Source: DATMER01 sp963741305 (lineage in GTDB: Bacteria; Acidobacteriota; Thermoanaerobaculia; Multivoradales; UBA5704). Taken from it: a DNA stretch of 64,000 nt. The position numbers and the translations under genes were made by a program. This document shows, piece after piece, positions 33,823-42,524 of this stretch; position 1 is the first letter of the stretch, and every line of letters starts with the position of its first letter. The notes beneath the pieces are model-generated. The model did no database searches, was not told where the DNA came from, and saw nothing but the letters and a program-made list of their open reading frames with translations. The stretch spans positions 6,324,001 through 6,388,000 of the forward strand of contig CAVUHL010000003.1 of NCBI GenBank assembly GCA_963741305.1, given 5' to 3'.

Positions 33823-35418
33823 CTACTGCTTCGCCAGCCCCTCGTAAGACGGCAGAATCGTGAGCGGGTGCTGCGCCAGGAAGCGCTTGTCGAAGGCGGC
33901 CCGGATCACCTGGCCGTCGAGGTCCTGCGCCACGGGGAAGCCGAGGGCGTAGAGCAGGGTGGGGGCGACGTCGACCAGGCGCGCCCCGGTCAGGAGGGCT
34001 CCGGGCTGGATTCCCTCTCCGTAGAGGAGCAGCACGCCGTCCGGCCCGCCGCCGAAGCTCCCTTCGATCGCGGTGCGCTCGCGCCGGAGCGGATCCTGGC
34101 GGCTCTCGGTGCCGTAGGCGGAGACCACGGCGAGCACCTTCGGCCCGTCGACCCGCTGCCAGAGCTCGCTGAGAAAGCTGTCGAGCAGGGCATAGTACCC
34201 GGCCAGCCGCTCCGCCGCCTCCCTGGCGGCCGGAGACTGCTCGCCCTCGAACTGCACCGCGTGAAAGCCACCAAATGTCTGGCGTGACACTTCCCGCAAG
34301 CCGGGGAGGACCACGAAGAGCGCCCCGGTCCCAGGATGCTGATCGAAGAGCGACAGCGCCAGGGACTGGCGCCAGACATCCGCGCTCAGCCCGGGCGGGC
34401 GGGGTTTTCCGGAGAAAAACTGCTCCGGCAGGGTGAACTCGGTCTCCCGGGAGGGCAGCCAGGACGCCGGCCAACCCACGGACCCCGCGGACATGCCCAG
34501 GCGCGGGAGGATCTCCCAGAGTGCCGAGGCCTGGCGCGGAAATGCCCGCGGCGTGCGCGGCTCCGCGCCCAGCGTGCCCCAATCGCGGAAGCGGATCCCC
34601 ACCGGCAGCAGCCGCAGCTCCGCGGGAGGCCCCGCGGGCATGACCCATCCCGCGTCGTAAACCTTGCCCCCCGTCACTCCGTGCTTGAACGGGTGCTTGC
34701 CCGTGGCGAGCGTGATCCACACCCCCTCGCGCCAGGCCGGCGTGAGTGACTCCAGGCGGCCGTACGCCCCCTGCTGCAGCGCGGTGGCCAGGAACGGGAG
34801 CCGGCCCTGTCCCGCCAGCGGGAGGAGGGCATCCAACGTGGCCGAGTCGAGGCCGATCACGAAGAGGACCGGCCGCTGCCCGGGCTCCACCACGGCGGCC
34901 CGGTGCACGGGGGCCGGCCGCGCGCGAAACGCCTCCCGGCGCTCGATCATCGCAAAAACGGACAGGACTGCCAGGAGCACGTAGGCATAACGGCTCTTCC
35001 ATCCATATCGTCTGCGGTGCAGCGAATGAAGCAGCGCTGTGTAGAAAGAGATCAGCGCGAACAGGGTAAGCCAAGCGGCCGTGCGGACGAGCCGGTCGTT
35101 GATCCCGGCGGGCAGGTAGAAGGCATAGAACGAGGCATGGCTGGCGTCGAGCCAGGCGGCGGCCGCCAGGGAGATGGTGATCGCCCAGGGGAGCCACCGC
35201 CGGGCGCGCGAAGCCTTTCGCGCCGTAAACGGGAGGTGCAGGACCAGGGAGGCGAGCCCCACGATCCCGCCGTAGACGAGGACGCCGCGCACCACCGGCC
35301 CAGGGGAGAAGGGCAGGTGCGGGTTGAGGAAGAAGATCAGCCCGGCGATATGGGTGCCGAGGAGGGCCCCTGGAGCGAGGCCCGCCAGGAGGGTGTTGAT
35401 CCAACTGGGACGGGCCAT
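33823..35418 (-). CDS. Membrane-anchored alkaline-phosphatase superfamily (type I phosphodiesterase-like) protein
   Basis: 531 residues. The N-terminal third has about five membrane segments (for example LLAGLAPGALLGTHIAGLIFFL). The rest is an alkaline-phosphatase-like domain starting VLFVIGLDSATLDALLPL, with ALLPVGIRFRDWGT-like and VVSAYGTES stretches. Some metal ligands are hard to place, and the usual D-T/S nucleophile pair is present only as GLDSAT, so activity is not certain. ATG 35418 is chosen where the membrane segments begin. Substrate unknown. Confidence 0.72.
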   Translation of the reverse strand: MARPSWINTLLAGLAPGALLGTHIAGLIFFLNPHLPFSPGPVVRGVLVYGGIVGLASLVLHLPFTARKASRARRWLPWAITISLAAAAWLDASHASFYAFYLPAGINDRLVRTAAWLTLFALISFYTALLHSLHRRRYGWKSRYAYVLLAVLSVFAMIERREAFRARPAPVHRAAVVEPGQRPVLFVIGLDSATLDALLPLAGQGRLPFLATALQQGAYGRLESLTPAWREGVWITLATGKHPFKHGVTGGKVYDAGWVMPAGPPAELRLLPVGIRFRDWGTLGAEPRTPRAFPRQASALWEILPRLGMSAGSVGWPASWLPSRETEFTLPEQFFSGKPRPPGLSADVWRQSLALSLFDQHPGTGALFVVLPGLREVSRQTFGGFHAVQFEGEQSPAAREAAERLAGYYALLDSFLSELWQRVDGPKVLAVVSAYGTESRQDPLRRERTAIEGSFGGGPDGVLLLYGEGIQPGALLTGARLVDVAPTLLYALGFPVAQDLDGQVIRAAFDKRFLAQHPLTILPSYEGLAKQ

Positions 35419-35455
35419 GCTCAGGTACGGCGAGGCGGGGGCGTCCCCCCGGAAG

Positions 35456-35827
35456 TCAGACGATGAAGATCGGACGGTCCATTTCGTGGACGAAGTTCCA
35501 GTTGTAGGTGTAGCCGGGGAACTCCACCGGTACGGTGTACTCGACACGCATACGGATCCGGTCTCCCTCCCGCACCACGGTGACGTGGTCCTTTTCCAGC
35601 GGCAGCTTCAGGTCGGCGGCACGCTGCAGGATGGCTTTCTTGGCGTCCTCGGCCGTCGAGTTGACGCCGGCGGACCTGGCCACCTCGTCCATGTAGTCGT
35701 ACAGCTCGGCGCTCGCGATCTTCACCGGCACGACCTTCATGCAAACCATCACGGCGAGGCCGAGCACCAGCAGCCAAACGATACACCCGAGGTTTCCCTC
35801 GCCGCGCTCGGCGATCCTCCTACGCAT
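35456..35827 (-). CDS. DUF4845-like single-pass membrane protein
   Basis: 123 residues. One N-terminal membrane helix (LGCIVWLLVLGLAVMVCMKVVPV) precedes a small soluble domain ending NWNFVHEMDRPIFIV. The KVVPVKI stretch right after the helix resembles DUF4845 proteins, which in proteobacteria also lie next to lepB. The ATG has AGGAGG 5 bp upstream. Function is unknown; context suggests envelope or secretion work. Confidence 0.65.
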   Translation of the reverse strand: MRRRIAERGEGNLGCIVWLLVLGLAVMVCMKVVPVKIASAELYDYMDEVARSAGVNSTAEDAKKAILQRAADLKLPLEKDHVTVVREGDRIRMRVEYTVPVEFPGYTYNWNFVHEMDRPIFIV

Positions 35828-35857
35828 ACGAACCTCCTTTGAAATCGCGCGACAAGT

Positions 35858-36676
35858 CTACCGCACGATGCGGAAAGTTCGCTCCCATCTCGTGCTGGTG
35901 AAGAAATGGAGGGCCACCTGGGAGATCTGGCGGAGCTTGCCCGCGAGGCCAGGCCACTCGACCGGTTCGGGGCCCTGGCTGTCGAACGACCAGTAGACCA
36001 TGAAGGCGCGCCCCTTGACGTACTCCCGGGGCACCGCACCCCAGACACGCGAGTCGTTGGAGTTGTCGCGGTTGTCGCCCATGCAGAAGTAGTGGCTGCC
36101 CGGGACCGTGTACGGCCCGAAGTTGTCGCGGGTGCGGTTGTTCTGGAGGAACGGGCTGCGCGGGATGATGAACGGGTCATCGTGCCGCGTGTAGCTCTCG
36201 TCGTGGACCAGCTCGCCGTTCAGCTTGAGGTCCTTGTCGACGACCTCGATGGTGTCGCCAGGCAAACCCACGCAGCGCTTGATGAAGTCGCGGTAGGGGT
36301 CCTCGGGGAACTTGAAGACCACGATGTCGCCGTGCCGGACGTCCCGCACCGGCAGCAGGGCGTGCTCCAGGGCGAGGGCGGTGGGGCCGTAGATGAACTT
36401 GTTGACCAGGATGTGGTCGCCGATGAGCAGGTTCTGCTCCATCGAGCCGGACGGGATCTTGAAGGCCTGCACCACGTAGGTGCGGGCGAAGGTGGCGAAG
36501 ATCACCGCGATCAGGAGCGCTTCCAGGTACTCCCGCTGCCAGGACTTCTCCTCGTAATCCCGCGCAACGTACCTGTCGGACTCCTGCACGGTTGGCGGCT
36601 CCGGAGGCTCCGAAGGCTCCGGAGGTAGAACCGCTCTCTCCTCGTGCTCTCCTTGGGCGGACGTTTCAGGTTCCAT
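35858..36676 (-). CDS. lepB: Signal peptidase I (first of two)
   Basis: 272 residues. A Glu/Pro-rich cytoplasmic start and one membrane helix (EYLEALLIAVIFATFARTYVV) precede box B IPSGSMEQNLLIGD with the nucleophile Ser, and box D DFIKRCVGLPGD with the general-base Lys. GDNRDNSNDSRVWG is box E. It cleaves Sec and Tat signal peptides at the outer face of the inner membrane. Downstream of the other lepB gene by 18 bp. Confidence 0.94.
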   Translation of the reverse strand: MEPETSAQGEHEERAVLPPEPSEPPEPPTVQESDRYVARDYEEKSWQREYLEALLIAVIFATFARTYVVQAFKIPSGSMEQNLLIGDHILVNKFIYGPTALALEHALLPVRDVRHGDIVVFKFPEDPYRDFIKRCVGLPGDTIEVVDKDLKLNGELVHDESYTRHDDPFIIPRSPFLQNNRTRDNFGPYTVPGSHYFCMGDNRDNSNDSRVWGAVPREYVKGRAFMVYWSFDSQGPEPVEWPGLAGKLRQISQVALHFFTSTRWERTFRIVR

Positions 36677-36694
36677 GGATCGACGGCTCCGCGG

Positions 36695-37375
36695 CTAGCG
36701 GATCAGGCGGAACGACCGCTTCCAGCGGGTTTCCGTGAAGAAGCCGCGCGCCGTGCGCAGCAGGCCGATGATCGGGTTGGTCCCCTCGGGCGGCTGGTTG
36801 CCATTGGACCAGTAGATGAACAGCGCCCGGCCCTTGACCAGGTGGGCGGGCAGGAATCCCCAGAAGCGCGAGTCGAGCGACTCGTCCCGGTTGTCCCCCA
36901 TGAAGAAGTACCGGCGCGCGGGGACGGTGACCGGGCCATACCAGTCGCGCGGCGCGCCGGCCCCATAGTCGGCGGGCTGGCCCCGCCGCTTGTGGACGGC
37001 GTACGACTCGTCGGCCACGTCCTTGCCGTTGAGGTAAAGCTCGCCGTTGTCGACCTGGATGGTGTCGCCTGGAACGCCGATGGCGCGCTTGACGATGTCC
37101 ATCCCCTTGTCCCTTTCCGACCGGAAGATGACGATGTCCCCCCGCCGCACCGGCCGCAGAGGGAGGAGCTTGCGCTCCAGGTCGGTGGCCGCCGGGCCGT
37201 AGATGAACCGGTTCACGAACAGGTGATCCCCGATCAGCAGCGTGTCCTCCATCGAGCCGCTGGGGATGTAGAAGGTCTGCACCACGAACACGTTCGTGAA
37301 GCGCAGGAAGATCGCCGCGATCAGGATCGCCTCGAAGTACTCCCGGAAGACAGACCGCTCCGCTCGCTCAGCCAT
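36695..37375 (-). CDS. lepB: Signal peptidase I (second copy)
   Basis: 226 residues with the same catalytic set: IPSGSMEDTLLIGD (Ser), DIVKRAIGVPGD (Lys) and GDNRDESLDSRFWG. It lacks the long acidic N-terminal tail of the neighbour. The pair arose by tandem duplication and has diverged in the substrate-binding region between boxes C and D, where this one has an insert containing KRRGQPADYG. Separate substrate sets are possible. Confidence 0.94.
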   Translation of the reverse strand: MAERAERSVFREYFEAILIAAIFLRFTNVFVVQTFYIPSGSMEDTLLIGDHLFVNRFIYGPAATDLERKLLPLRPVRRGDIVIFRSERDKGMDIVKRAIGVPGDTIQVDNGELYLNGKDVADESYAVHKRRGQPADYGAGAPRDWYGPVTVPARRYFFMGDNRDESLDSRFWGFLPAHLVKGRALFIYWSNGNQPPEGTNPIIGLLRTARGFFTETRWKRSFRLIR

Positions 37376-37705
37376 GGCGGCCTAATTTACTCGAAAGCGC
37401 CCCTCCGAGGCCAATACCGGCTAATCCCCGCAAGGGTTCGCGCAGGGCGCCAGAACGCTGGACACGCCTCTCCCCCAGGGAGGCCGCCCTTCTCCCCCGC
37501 CAGAACGCTGGACGGCAGCTACGGCTCAGATCTCCTAAATCTCTGATTCTTCGACGTTTTCATCTTGGCAGTGGCCTTGAACTATAGGGCTGCCGTCAAC
37601 CTGGAGAGGAGGTGGCGAGCGCAGGAGGAAACGAACGCAAATCAGGCAAGGGGTATTACCGAGTCGAAGCGCAGCACCTGAATTCAAACCACAAAGGAGC
37701 CAGAT
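37376..37705. other. Gene-free divergent region with a 15-bp direct repeat
   Basis: 330 bp between lepB (minus) and the ComEA-like gene (plus). The 15-mer GCCAGAACGCTGGAC occurs at 37449-37463 and 37499-37513, 50 bp apart; each contains the dyad CCAG-AACG-CTGG. No gene is credible. Promoters for both flanking genes must lie here, but I could not pick convincing hexamers. Confidence 0.45.
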
Positions 37706-38083
37706 ATGAACCGTTCCAAGCGTCTCATCGGCAGCATGATCCTGGCGGGGCTCGTCCTCGCCGCCCTTCCCACCTTCGCGGCGGAAGCTCGCCGGGTCGT
37801 CAACGTCAACACCGCGGACGCCTCGCAGCTCGCACTGCTGCCCCGCGTGGGTCCCAGCGTCGCCCAGAAGATCATCGACTTCCGCAAGGAGAACGGCCCG
37901 TTCAAGTCGGCCGAGGACCTGATGCTCGTCCAGGGCATCGGCGAGAAGACCTACCAGCTCCTCAAGCCCTACCTGGCCGTCTCGGGCGAGACCACACTCA
38001 AGGAGAAGGTCAAGGCGGGCAAGGCGAGCAGCCCGCCGGCGAAGGAGAAGGAGAAGGCGAAGTCGAAGGAGGGCGAGCGCTAG
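37706..38083 (+). CDS. Secreted ComEA-like helix-hairpin-helix protein
   Basis: 125 residues. A signal peptide (RLIGSMILAGLVLAALPTFA) precedes two helix-hairpin-helix motifs: VNVNTADASQLALLPRVGPSVAQKIIDF and the VQGIGEKTYQLLKPYL stretch. The tail is Lys/Glu-rich. ComEA proteins bind incoming DNA during transformation; the pilin-like gene directly downstream fits a DNA-uptake pair, although a strong terminator separates them. An AAGGAG Shine-Dalgarno sequence precedes the ATG. Confidence 0.82.
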   Translation: MNRSKRLIGSMILAGLVLAALPTFAAEARRVVNVNTADASQLALLPRVGPSVAQKIIDFRKENGPFKSAEDLMLVQGIGEKTYQLLKPYLAVSGETTLKEKVKAGKASSPPAKEKEKAKSKEGER

Positions 38084-38094
38084 GAGAAGGCGCG

Positions 38095-38128
38095 GGGCGG
38101 CCGGCGAACGGCCGCCCTTGTTCTTTTC
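38095..38128 (+). terminator. Rho-independent terminator after the ComEA-like gene
   Basis: A 9-bp GC stem GGGCGGCCG / CGGCCGCCC with loop GCGAA is followed by TTGTTCTTTT. It lies between the ComEA-like and pilin-like genes. Confidence 0.85.
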
Positions 38129-38156
38129 CGGGAGCAACCTCTTGGGAACAATCGTG

Positions 38157-38753
38157 ATGAAGAGATCCGAACGGGGTTTTCAGCTGGTGGAGCTGCTGGT
38201 GGTGCTCGTGCTGTTCATGCTGCTGGCGGGGATCAGCGTGCCGTCGATCCTCCGCACCGCGGGCCGGTTGCGGCTGCGCTCGGCGGCCGCGGAGGTGGTG
38301 GGGACGATGCGCCTGGCGCGGGCGCTCGCGGTCCGCCACTGCTCAAACGTGGCGCTCAAGTTCCACCCGCGGGCGGACGGCCATGCCACCTACTCCCTCT
38401 ACCGGGATGCCGACGGCGACGGCGTCCTCACGCGCGACATCGACCGCGGTGTGGACCCACAGATCGCGCCGCCTCGGCGCCTGGAGCAGACCGGCAGCCA
38501 GGTGCGTTTCGGGTTCCCGCCGGGACGGCTGGCCCGCGATCCGGCTTCGCCAGGCAAGTGGCTGCGCAATGGCGACGACCCGATCCGCTTCAATGATTCC
38601 AACCTGGCGTCGTTCGGCCAGCTGGGTACGGCTACTCCCGGCACGGTCTTCCTGACCGACGGGCAGAGCGGGCTGGCAGCCGTGCGGGTCACGGGGCGGA
38701 CGGGCAGGGTCAAGGTGGTCGTCTACGATTTCCAGGAAGAGGTCTGGAAGTGA
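38157..38753 (+). CDS. Type IV pilin-like (GspH/FimT) protein
   Basis: 198 residues. The N-terminus MKRSERGFQLVELL is a class III signal: prepilin peptidase would cut before Phe, leaving Glu at +5. The hydrophobic helix VELLVVLVLFMLLAGISVPSIL follows, then a GspH-like minor-pilin domain with the DADGDGVLTRDID acidic loop. It probably belongs to a type IV pilus or type II secretion pseudopilus. ATG 38157 gives the correct leader length. Confidence 0.85.
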   Translation: MKRSERGFQLVELLVVLVLFMLLAGISVPSILRTAGRLRLRSAAAEVVGTMRLARALAVRHCSNVALKFHPRADGHATYSLYRDADGDGVLTRDIDRGVDPQIAPPRRLEQTGSQVRFGFPPGRLARDPASPGKWLRNGDDPIRFNDSNLASFGQLGTATPGTVFLTDGQSGLAAVRVTGRTGRVKVVVYDFQEEVWK

Positions 38754-38824
38754 GACGGCCGTCTGCCGCCCTCGCTGCCGACGTCGATTGACTCGCCCCG
38801 AAGGAGGATGTAACGTGAAACACG

Positions 38825-39205
38825 ATGCAGGCGATCGTCGTCGTAACCACCGTCGGAACCGAAGAGCAGGCCTTCCAGATCGCGCGCGAGCTCGTACAGC
38901 GCCGTCAGGCCGCCTGCGTCAACGTGATGCCCGGCGTGCGTTCCGTCTACCGCTGGAAAGGGAAGATCTGCAAGGACGGCGAGCTCCTGCTCGTCATCAA
39001 GACCCTCGAGGGGGAGTTCGAAGGCGTGTCGGAGACCATCCGGGAGCTGCACAGCTACGAGCTCCCGGAGATCCTCTCCTTCCACGTCACCAAGGGCGAG
39101 GCGAACTTCCTCGAATGGATCCGGAGCAGCGTGGACAAGCAGGCCGACTTCTCCGACGAAGCGGAAGAGGAGCTGTCCTACGCCCCCGACGACTCCGAAT
39201 TTTGA
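38825..39205 (+). CDS. cutA: CutA1 divalent-ion tolerance family protein
   Basis: 126 residues. The core VVTTVGTEEQAFQIARELVQRRQAACVN and VYRWKGKI and the HSYELPEIL stretch are diagnostic. CutA1 is a PII-like homotrimer; its physiological role is still debated despite the copper-tolerance name. It has an acidic C-terminal tail. Next to and convergent with the cystathionine gamma-synthase/lyase gene. Confidence 0.92.
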   Translation: MQAIVVVTTVGTEEQAFQIARELVQRRQAACVNVMPGVRSVYRWKGKICKDGELLLVIKTLEGEFEGVSETIRELHSYELPEILSFHVTKGEANFLEWIRSSVDKQADFSDEAEEELSYAPDDSEF

Positions 39206-39211
39206 ACGGGA

Positions 39212-40372
39212 TCAAACCGCTTCCAGCGCCTGATCCAGGTCGTCCAGAAGATCCTTGACGTCCTCGATCCCCACCGACAATCTGACCAGCCCCTCCGTGA
39301 CGCCGATCTCGGCCCGCCGCTCCGGCGGGATCGAGGCGTGCGTCATGGAGGCCGGGTGGGAGATCAGCGTCTCGACTCCGCCCAGGCTCTCCGCGAAGCA
39401 CATCACCCGCACCCCGTCGAGCAGGGCCTTGGCCGCCGCGAAGCTACCCATCTCAAACGACATCACGGCGCCGAACCCCGAGGACTGCCGCTTGTGCAGC
39501 TCGTGCCCAGGATGGCCGGGCAGCCCCGGGTAGAGCACCTGCTTCACTTTCGGGTGCTTCGCCAGGTAGTCAGCCACCTGGCGCGCGTTCTGCTCGTGCC
39601 GGTCCATGCGGACGGCGAGCGTCTTGATCCCGCGCAGCACCAGGAACGAGTCGAAAGGCGAGAGGATCGCGCCCACCGATTTCTGCACGAAGTAGAACCA
39701 CTCGCTGTGCTCCTGCCGTGCGGGGATCAGCGCGCCGCCGATCGAGTCGCTGTGCCCGTTGATGAACTTGGTCGTGGAATGGGTGATCACGTCCGCCCCG
39801 TGCTCCAGCGGGCGCTGGAAGTAAGGGGAGAGGAAAGTGTTGTCCACGGCCAGGAACGCGCCGTGGGCATGCGCGATCTCCGCCGAGCCGGCGATGTCCA
39901 CGATCTCCATGACCGGGTTCGTCGGCGACTCGATGTAGACCATCTTCGTCTGCGGCGTCATCGCGGCCTCTATGTTCGCGAGGTCCGTGGCGTCCACCCA
40001 GGTGAAGGTGAGGCCGTAGTTCTGCATGATCTTGGAGAAGAAGCGGAACGTGCCGCCATAGACGTTGCGCGTGGCCACCACGTGGTCGCCCGACTTGAGC
40101 AGTGTGAGTAGGCAGGAGATGGCAGCCATGCCCGAGGCAAAGGCGTGGCCGCTGACGCCGCCTTCGAGCGACGCGAGGTTCGCCTCCAGGGCGAACCGGG
40201 TCGGGTTCTGCACCCGGGCGTACTCGTACTCCACGGGCTCGCCGAGCCCCTTCTGGACATAGGTCGAAGTCTGGTAGATCGGGACCGCGACGGACCCGGT
40301 GCGCGGATCGGGCTCCTGCCCGTCGTGGATCGCGCGCGTGGAAAACCCTAGGTACTTGGACTCGCTTTTCAC
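39212..40372 (-). CDS. Cystathionine gamma-synthase/gamma-lyase family PLP enzyme
   Basis: 386 residues of the Cys/Met metabolism PLP family. Motifs are YQTSTYVQ, the SGMAAISCLL tetramer contact, VDNTFLSPY, and the Schiff-base lysine in HSTTKFINGHSD. Members make cystathionine (MetB) or split it (MetC/CGL), and the subtype cannot be read safely. The GTG at 40372 has GGGAGGG upstream. It is divergent from mtnA, and both genes concern sulfur amino acids. No SAM riboswitch was seen in the 57-bp gap. Confidence 0.87.
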   Translation of the reverse strand: MKSESKYLGFSTRAIHDGQEPDPRTGSVAVPIYQTSTYVQKGLGEPVEYEYARVQNPTRFALEANLASLEGGVSGHAFASGMAAISCLLTLLKSGDHVVATRNVYGGTFRFFSKIMQNYGLTFTWVDATDLANIEAAMTPQTKMVYIESPTNPVMEIVDIAGSAEIAHAHGAFLAVDNTFLSPYFQRPLEHGADVITHSTTKFINGHSDSIGGALIPARQEHSEWFYFVQKSVGAILSPFDSFLVLRGIKTLAVRMDRHEQNARQVADYLAKHPKVKQVLYPGLPGHPGHELHKRQSSGFGAVMSFEMGSFAAAKALLDGVRVMCFAESLGGVETLISHPASMTHASIPPERRAEIGVTEGLVRLSVGIEDVKDLLDDLDQALEAV

Positions 40373-40391
40373 TGGGACCCTCCCCCCAAAT

Positions 40392-40420
40392 TTGCCGGCG
40401 GATTGAAGCAACCGTAACAT
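40392..40420 (+). promoter_or_regulatory. Candidate mtnA promoter
   Basis: TTGCCG (40392-40397) and TAACAT (40415-40420) are 17 bp apart, and the ATG comes 9 bp after the -10. The mRNA would have a leader of only two or three bases. Confidence 0.45.
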
Positions 40421-40429
40421 AGCCCTCCC

Positions 40430-41443
40430 ATGAACGAACCTTTCACCCCCATCCGCTGGCATCAGGATACCCTGCAGCTTCTCGACCAGACCCGCCTGCC
40501 CGTCGAGGAGACGTGGCTCGATTGCGAAACCCCCGAGCAGGTCGCCGGCGCGATCCGCCGCCTGTCCATCCGCGGCGCGCCGGCCATCGGTGTGGCCGCG
40601 GCTTATGGGCTGGTGCTCGGCTCGGACCGTTTCGACGAGGCCTCCCAGCTGCTGGGAAGCACCCGCCCGACCGCGGTGAACCTGCGCTGGGCCCTGGACC
40701 GGGGGCGGCAGGTATACGAGCGGAACCGGGACCGGGGGCCGGAGGCGGTCCGGCAGGCGCTCCTGGACTGGGCGCACGAGCTGCACGCCGAGGACATACG
40801 GGTCAACCGCAGGATCGGGGAGCACGGCGCCGAGCTGTTCGCGCCGGGTACCCGCGTCCTCACCCACTGCAACACGGGGGCGCTCGCGACCGCCGGCCAC
40901 GGCACGGCGCTGGGGATCATCCAGTCGGCCTGGGATGGAGGCAGGGTGGGGATGGTCTGGGTGGACGAGACGCGGCCTCTGCTGCAGGGGGCGCGGCTCA
41001 CGGCCTGGGAGTTGAAGCGCCTGGGTATCCCCTTTCGGCTGGTCACGGATTCGAGCGCTGGCACCTTAATGGCGCAGGGGCTGGTCGACCGGATCGTGGT
41101 CGGCGCCGACCGGATCGCCGCCAACGGCGACACGGCCAACAAGATCGGCACCTACACGGTGGCGGTCCTGGCCCACCGTCACAACGTCCCCTTCTACGTG
41201 GCGGCGCCGCTCTCGACAATCGACCGCAATACGCCCAACGGTGCGGCGATCCCCATCGAGGAGCGCCTGGGGGTGGAGGTGACGGAGGTGTTCGGGACCC
41301 AGGTGGCACCGGATGACACGCAGGCCATGAACTTCGCCTTCGACGTGACGCCCGCCGAGCTGATCACGGGGATCGTCACCGAAGTGGGCGTGCTCAAGCC
41401 GCCGTACGAAACGAGCATCGCCGAGGCTTTCGGCAAGAGTTGA
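40430..41443 (+). CDS. mtnA: S-methyl-5-thioribose-1-phosphate isomerase
   Basis: 337 residues of the eIF2B-alpha-like isomerase family. Family segments include RLSIRGAPAIGVAAAYGL, THCNTGALATAGHGTALG (Cys of the active site) and VVGADRIAANGDTANKIGTY (Asp). It converts methylthioribose-1-phosphate to the ribulose form in the methionine salvage pathway. No other mtn gene is in the window. The predicted mRNA is nearly leaderless. Confidence 0.94.
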   Translation: MNEPFTPIRWHQDTLQLLDQTRLPVEETWLDCETPEQVAGAIRRLSIRGAPAIGVAAAYGLVLGSDRFDEASQLLGSTRPTAVNLRWALDRGRQVYERNRDRGPEAVRQALLDWAHELHAEDIRVNRRIGEHGAELFAPGTRVLTHCNTGALATAGHGTALGIIQSAWDGGRVGMVWVDETRPLLQGARLTAWELKRLGIPFRLVTDSSAGTLMAQGLVDRIVVGADRIAANGDTANKIGTYTVAVLAHRHNVPFYVAAPLSTIDRNTPNGAAIPIEERLGVEVTEVFGTQVAPDDTQAMNFAFDVTPAELITGIVTEVGVLKPPYETSIAEAFGKS

Positions 41444-41489
41444 GAGGCTCAGGCTGTGCGCGAAGGGAAAACCCACGAGCTGGGCGGCA

Positions 41490-41600
41490 GGGGCTGTGGA
41501 TCAGCCGCTCGTGCATAGCCTGGGGCGGCACAGGCTATGGATTTGCGGCTCGCGCAATGCGCGAGCCGCAAAAGCGCTGGCTTAGCCGTTCGCGCACGGT
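41490..41600. repeat. Small palindromic repeats downstream of mtnA
   Basis: A perfect palindrome with 15-bp arms and one central base lies at 41542-41572 (arms TTTGCGGCTCGCGCA). Related pieces of the form GGCTNTGGAT followed by GC-GCTCG-GCA occur at about 41494 and 41533, and a weaker one near 41579. These look like a decayed REP-type cluster. The 196-bp stretch between mtnA and the next gene has no other feature. Confidence 0.5.
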
Positions 41601-41639
41601 ACGAAGCGCTCGGCTACAGACTGAGGTACTCTTGTAAGG

Positions 41640-42029
41640 ATGACGAGAACCATCATCTCCCAATCCGACCTGTCCCAAAGGACCGGCGAGATCCTGGACC
41701 GGGTCCAGGAGGGGGAGCTTGCCGTCGTTGCAAGCGGAGGTGAGGAGCGAATCGTCCTCCTCGATGCTCTGGACTACCGCCTCCTGCGGGCTCTTGCCCT
41801 CTGCGCCACCGGAGAAGAGGCCGACTCCCCCGAGGATCTCTTCGAAGCCCGGGTTCTCAGAGATTACCTGGACGAGAGGATCAATCTCGGGAAGACGGCC
41901 GAGCTGCTCCATTTATCCCGGTTCGAGCTCGACGACAGCTTCCAGCGGCTTGGGATACCTCTCCGCCGCGGAGCCCGCTCGGTCGAGGACGCGAAGGCCG
42001 AGATCGCCGCGGCACGCCGGCACGCCTGA
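41640..42029 (+). CDS. Antitoxin with Phd/YefM-like N-terminus and UPF0175-like C-terminus
   Basis: 129 residues. The first 50 (IISQSDLSQRTGEILDRVQEGELAVV) resemble Phd/YefM DNA-binding antitoxins. The last part (INLGKTAELLHLSRFELDDSFQRLGIPL) resembles the UPF0175 helix-turn-helix family. The two-part structure and the PIN-type gene 18 bp downstream make it an antitoxin. The partner toxin is interrupted, so it may act on another target or be relaxing. Confidence 0.7.
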   Translation: MTRTIISQSDLSQRTGEILDRVQEGELAVVASGGEERIVLLDALDYRLLRALALCATGEEADSPEDLFEARVLRDYLDERINLGKTAELLHLSRFELDDSFQRLGIPLRRGARSVEDAKAEIAAARRHA

Positions 42030-42047
42030 AGAGCTCCTGCGTTCCGC

Positions 42048-42515
42048 ATGCCGGCCCTTGCAGACACGACGGTCCTGAACAACTTTGCCCAGATCCGGCG
42101 GCCGGACCTCTTGAGGCTGGCCTGGCCGGAGCTCGCAGCTCCGATCCCGGTCTTGACCGAATTGGAGCTGGGTGTCCGCCGTGGATTGGTTCCCGTGTGC
42201 GATTGATCCTGGCTGGAGCGCCTCGACCTCACGGAGAGGGAGCAGGCCCGGGCAGAGGAGATCGGCCAGGATCTGGGACCCGGAGAAGCTGCCTGCATCG
42301 CGGCTGCGCTTTCCCGTGGGCTCCTCATGCTTTCCGATGACTGGGACGCGCGCGAGCTCGCTCGTTCGCTGGGTGTCGAGGTCTCTGGTTCTCTCGGCGC
42401 TCTCCTCCGCCTCACCTGGGAGCAGATCCTCAGCCTGGAAGAGGCGGACGCTCTACTGGCGGAGATGGTGCGGCGAGGCTTTCGCAGCCCGTATCGATCC
42501 TTGCGCGAGATATAG
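42048..42515 (+). pseudogene. PIN-domain (DUF3368-like) toxin with one in-frame TGA
   Basis: One frame from ATG 42048 to the stop at 42515 reads as a full 155-residue PIN protein: ALADTTVLNNFA with the first acidic residue, VLTELELGV, then LDLTEREQARAEEIGQDLGPGEAA and LLMLSDDWDARELARSLG with further acidic residues. A single TGA at codon 53 (42204-42206, after VPVCD) breaks it. Changing one base (TGA to TGG) would restore Trp. A sequencing error is possible. Confidence 0.75.
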
Positions 42516-42524
42516 CGCCCCGGT

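Noticed and set aside
40373..40429. SAM or SAH riboswitch controlling the cystathionine gene or mtnA
   Set aside because: The divergent gap is only 57 bp, too short for these elements, and no conserved core is present upstream.
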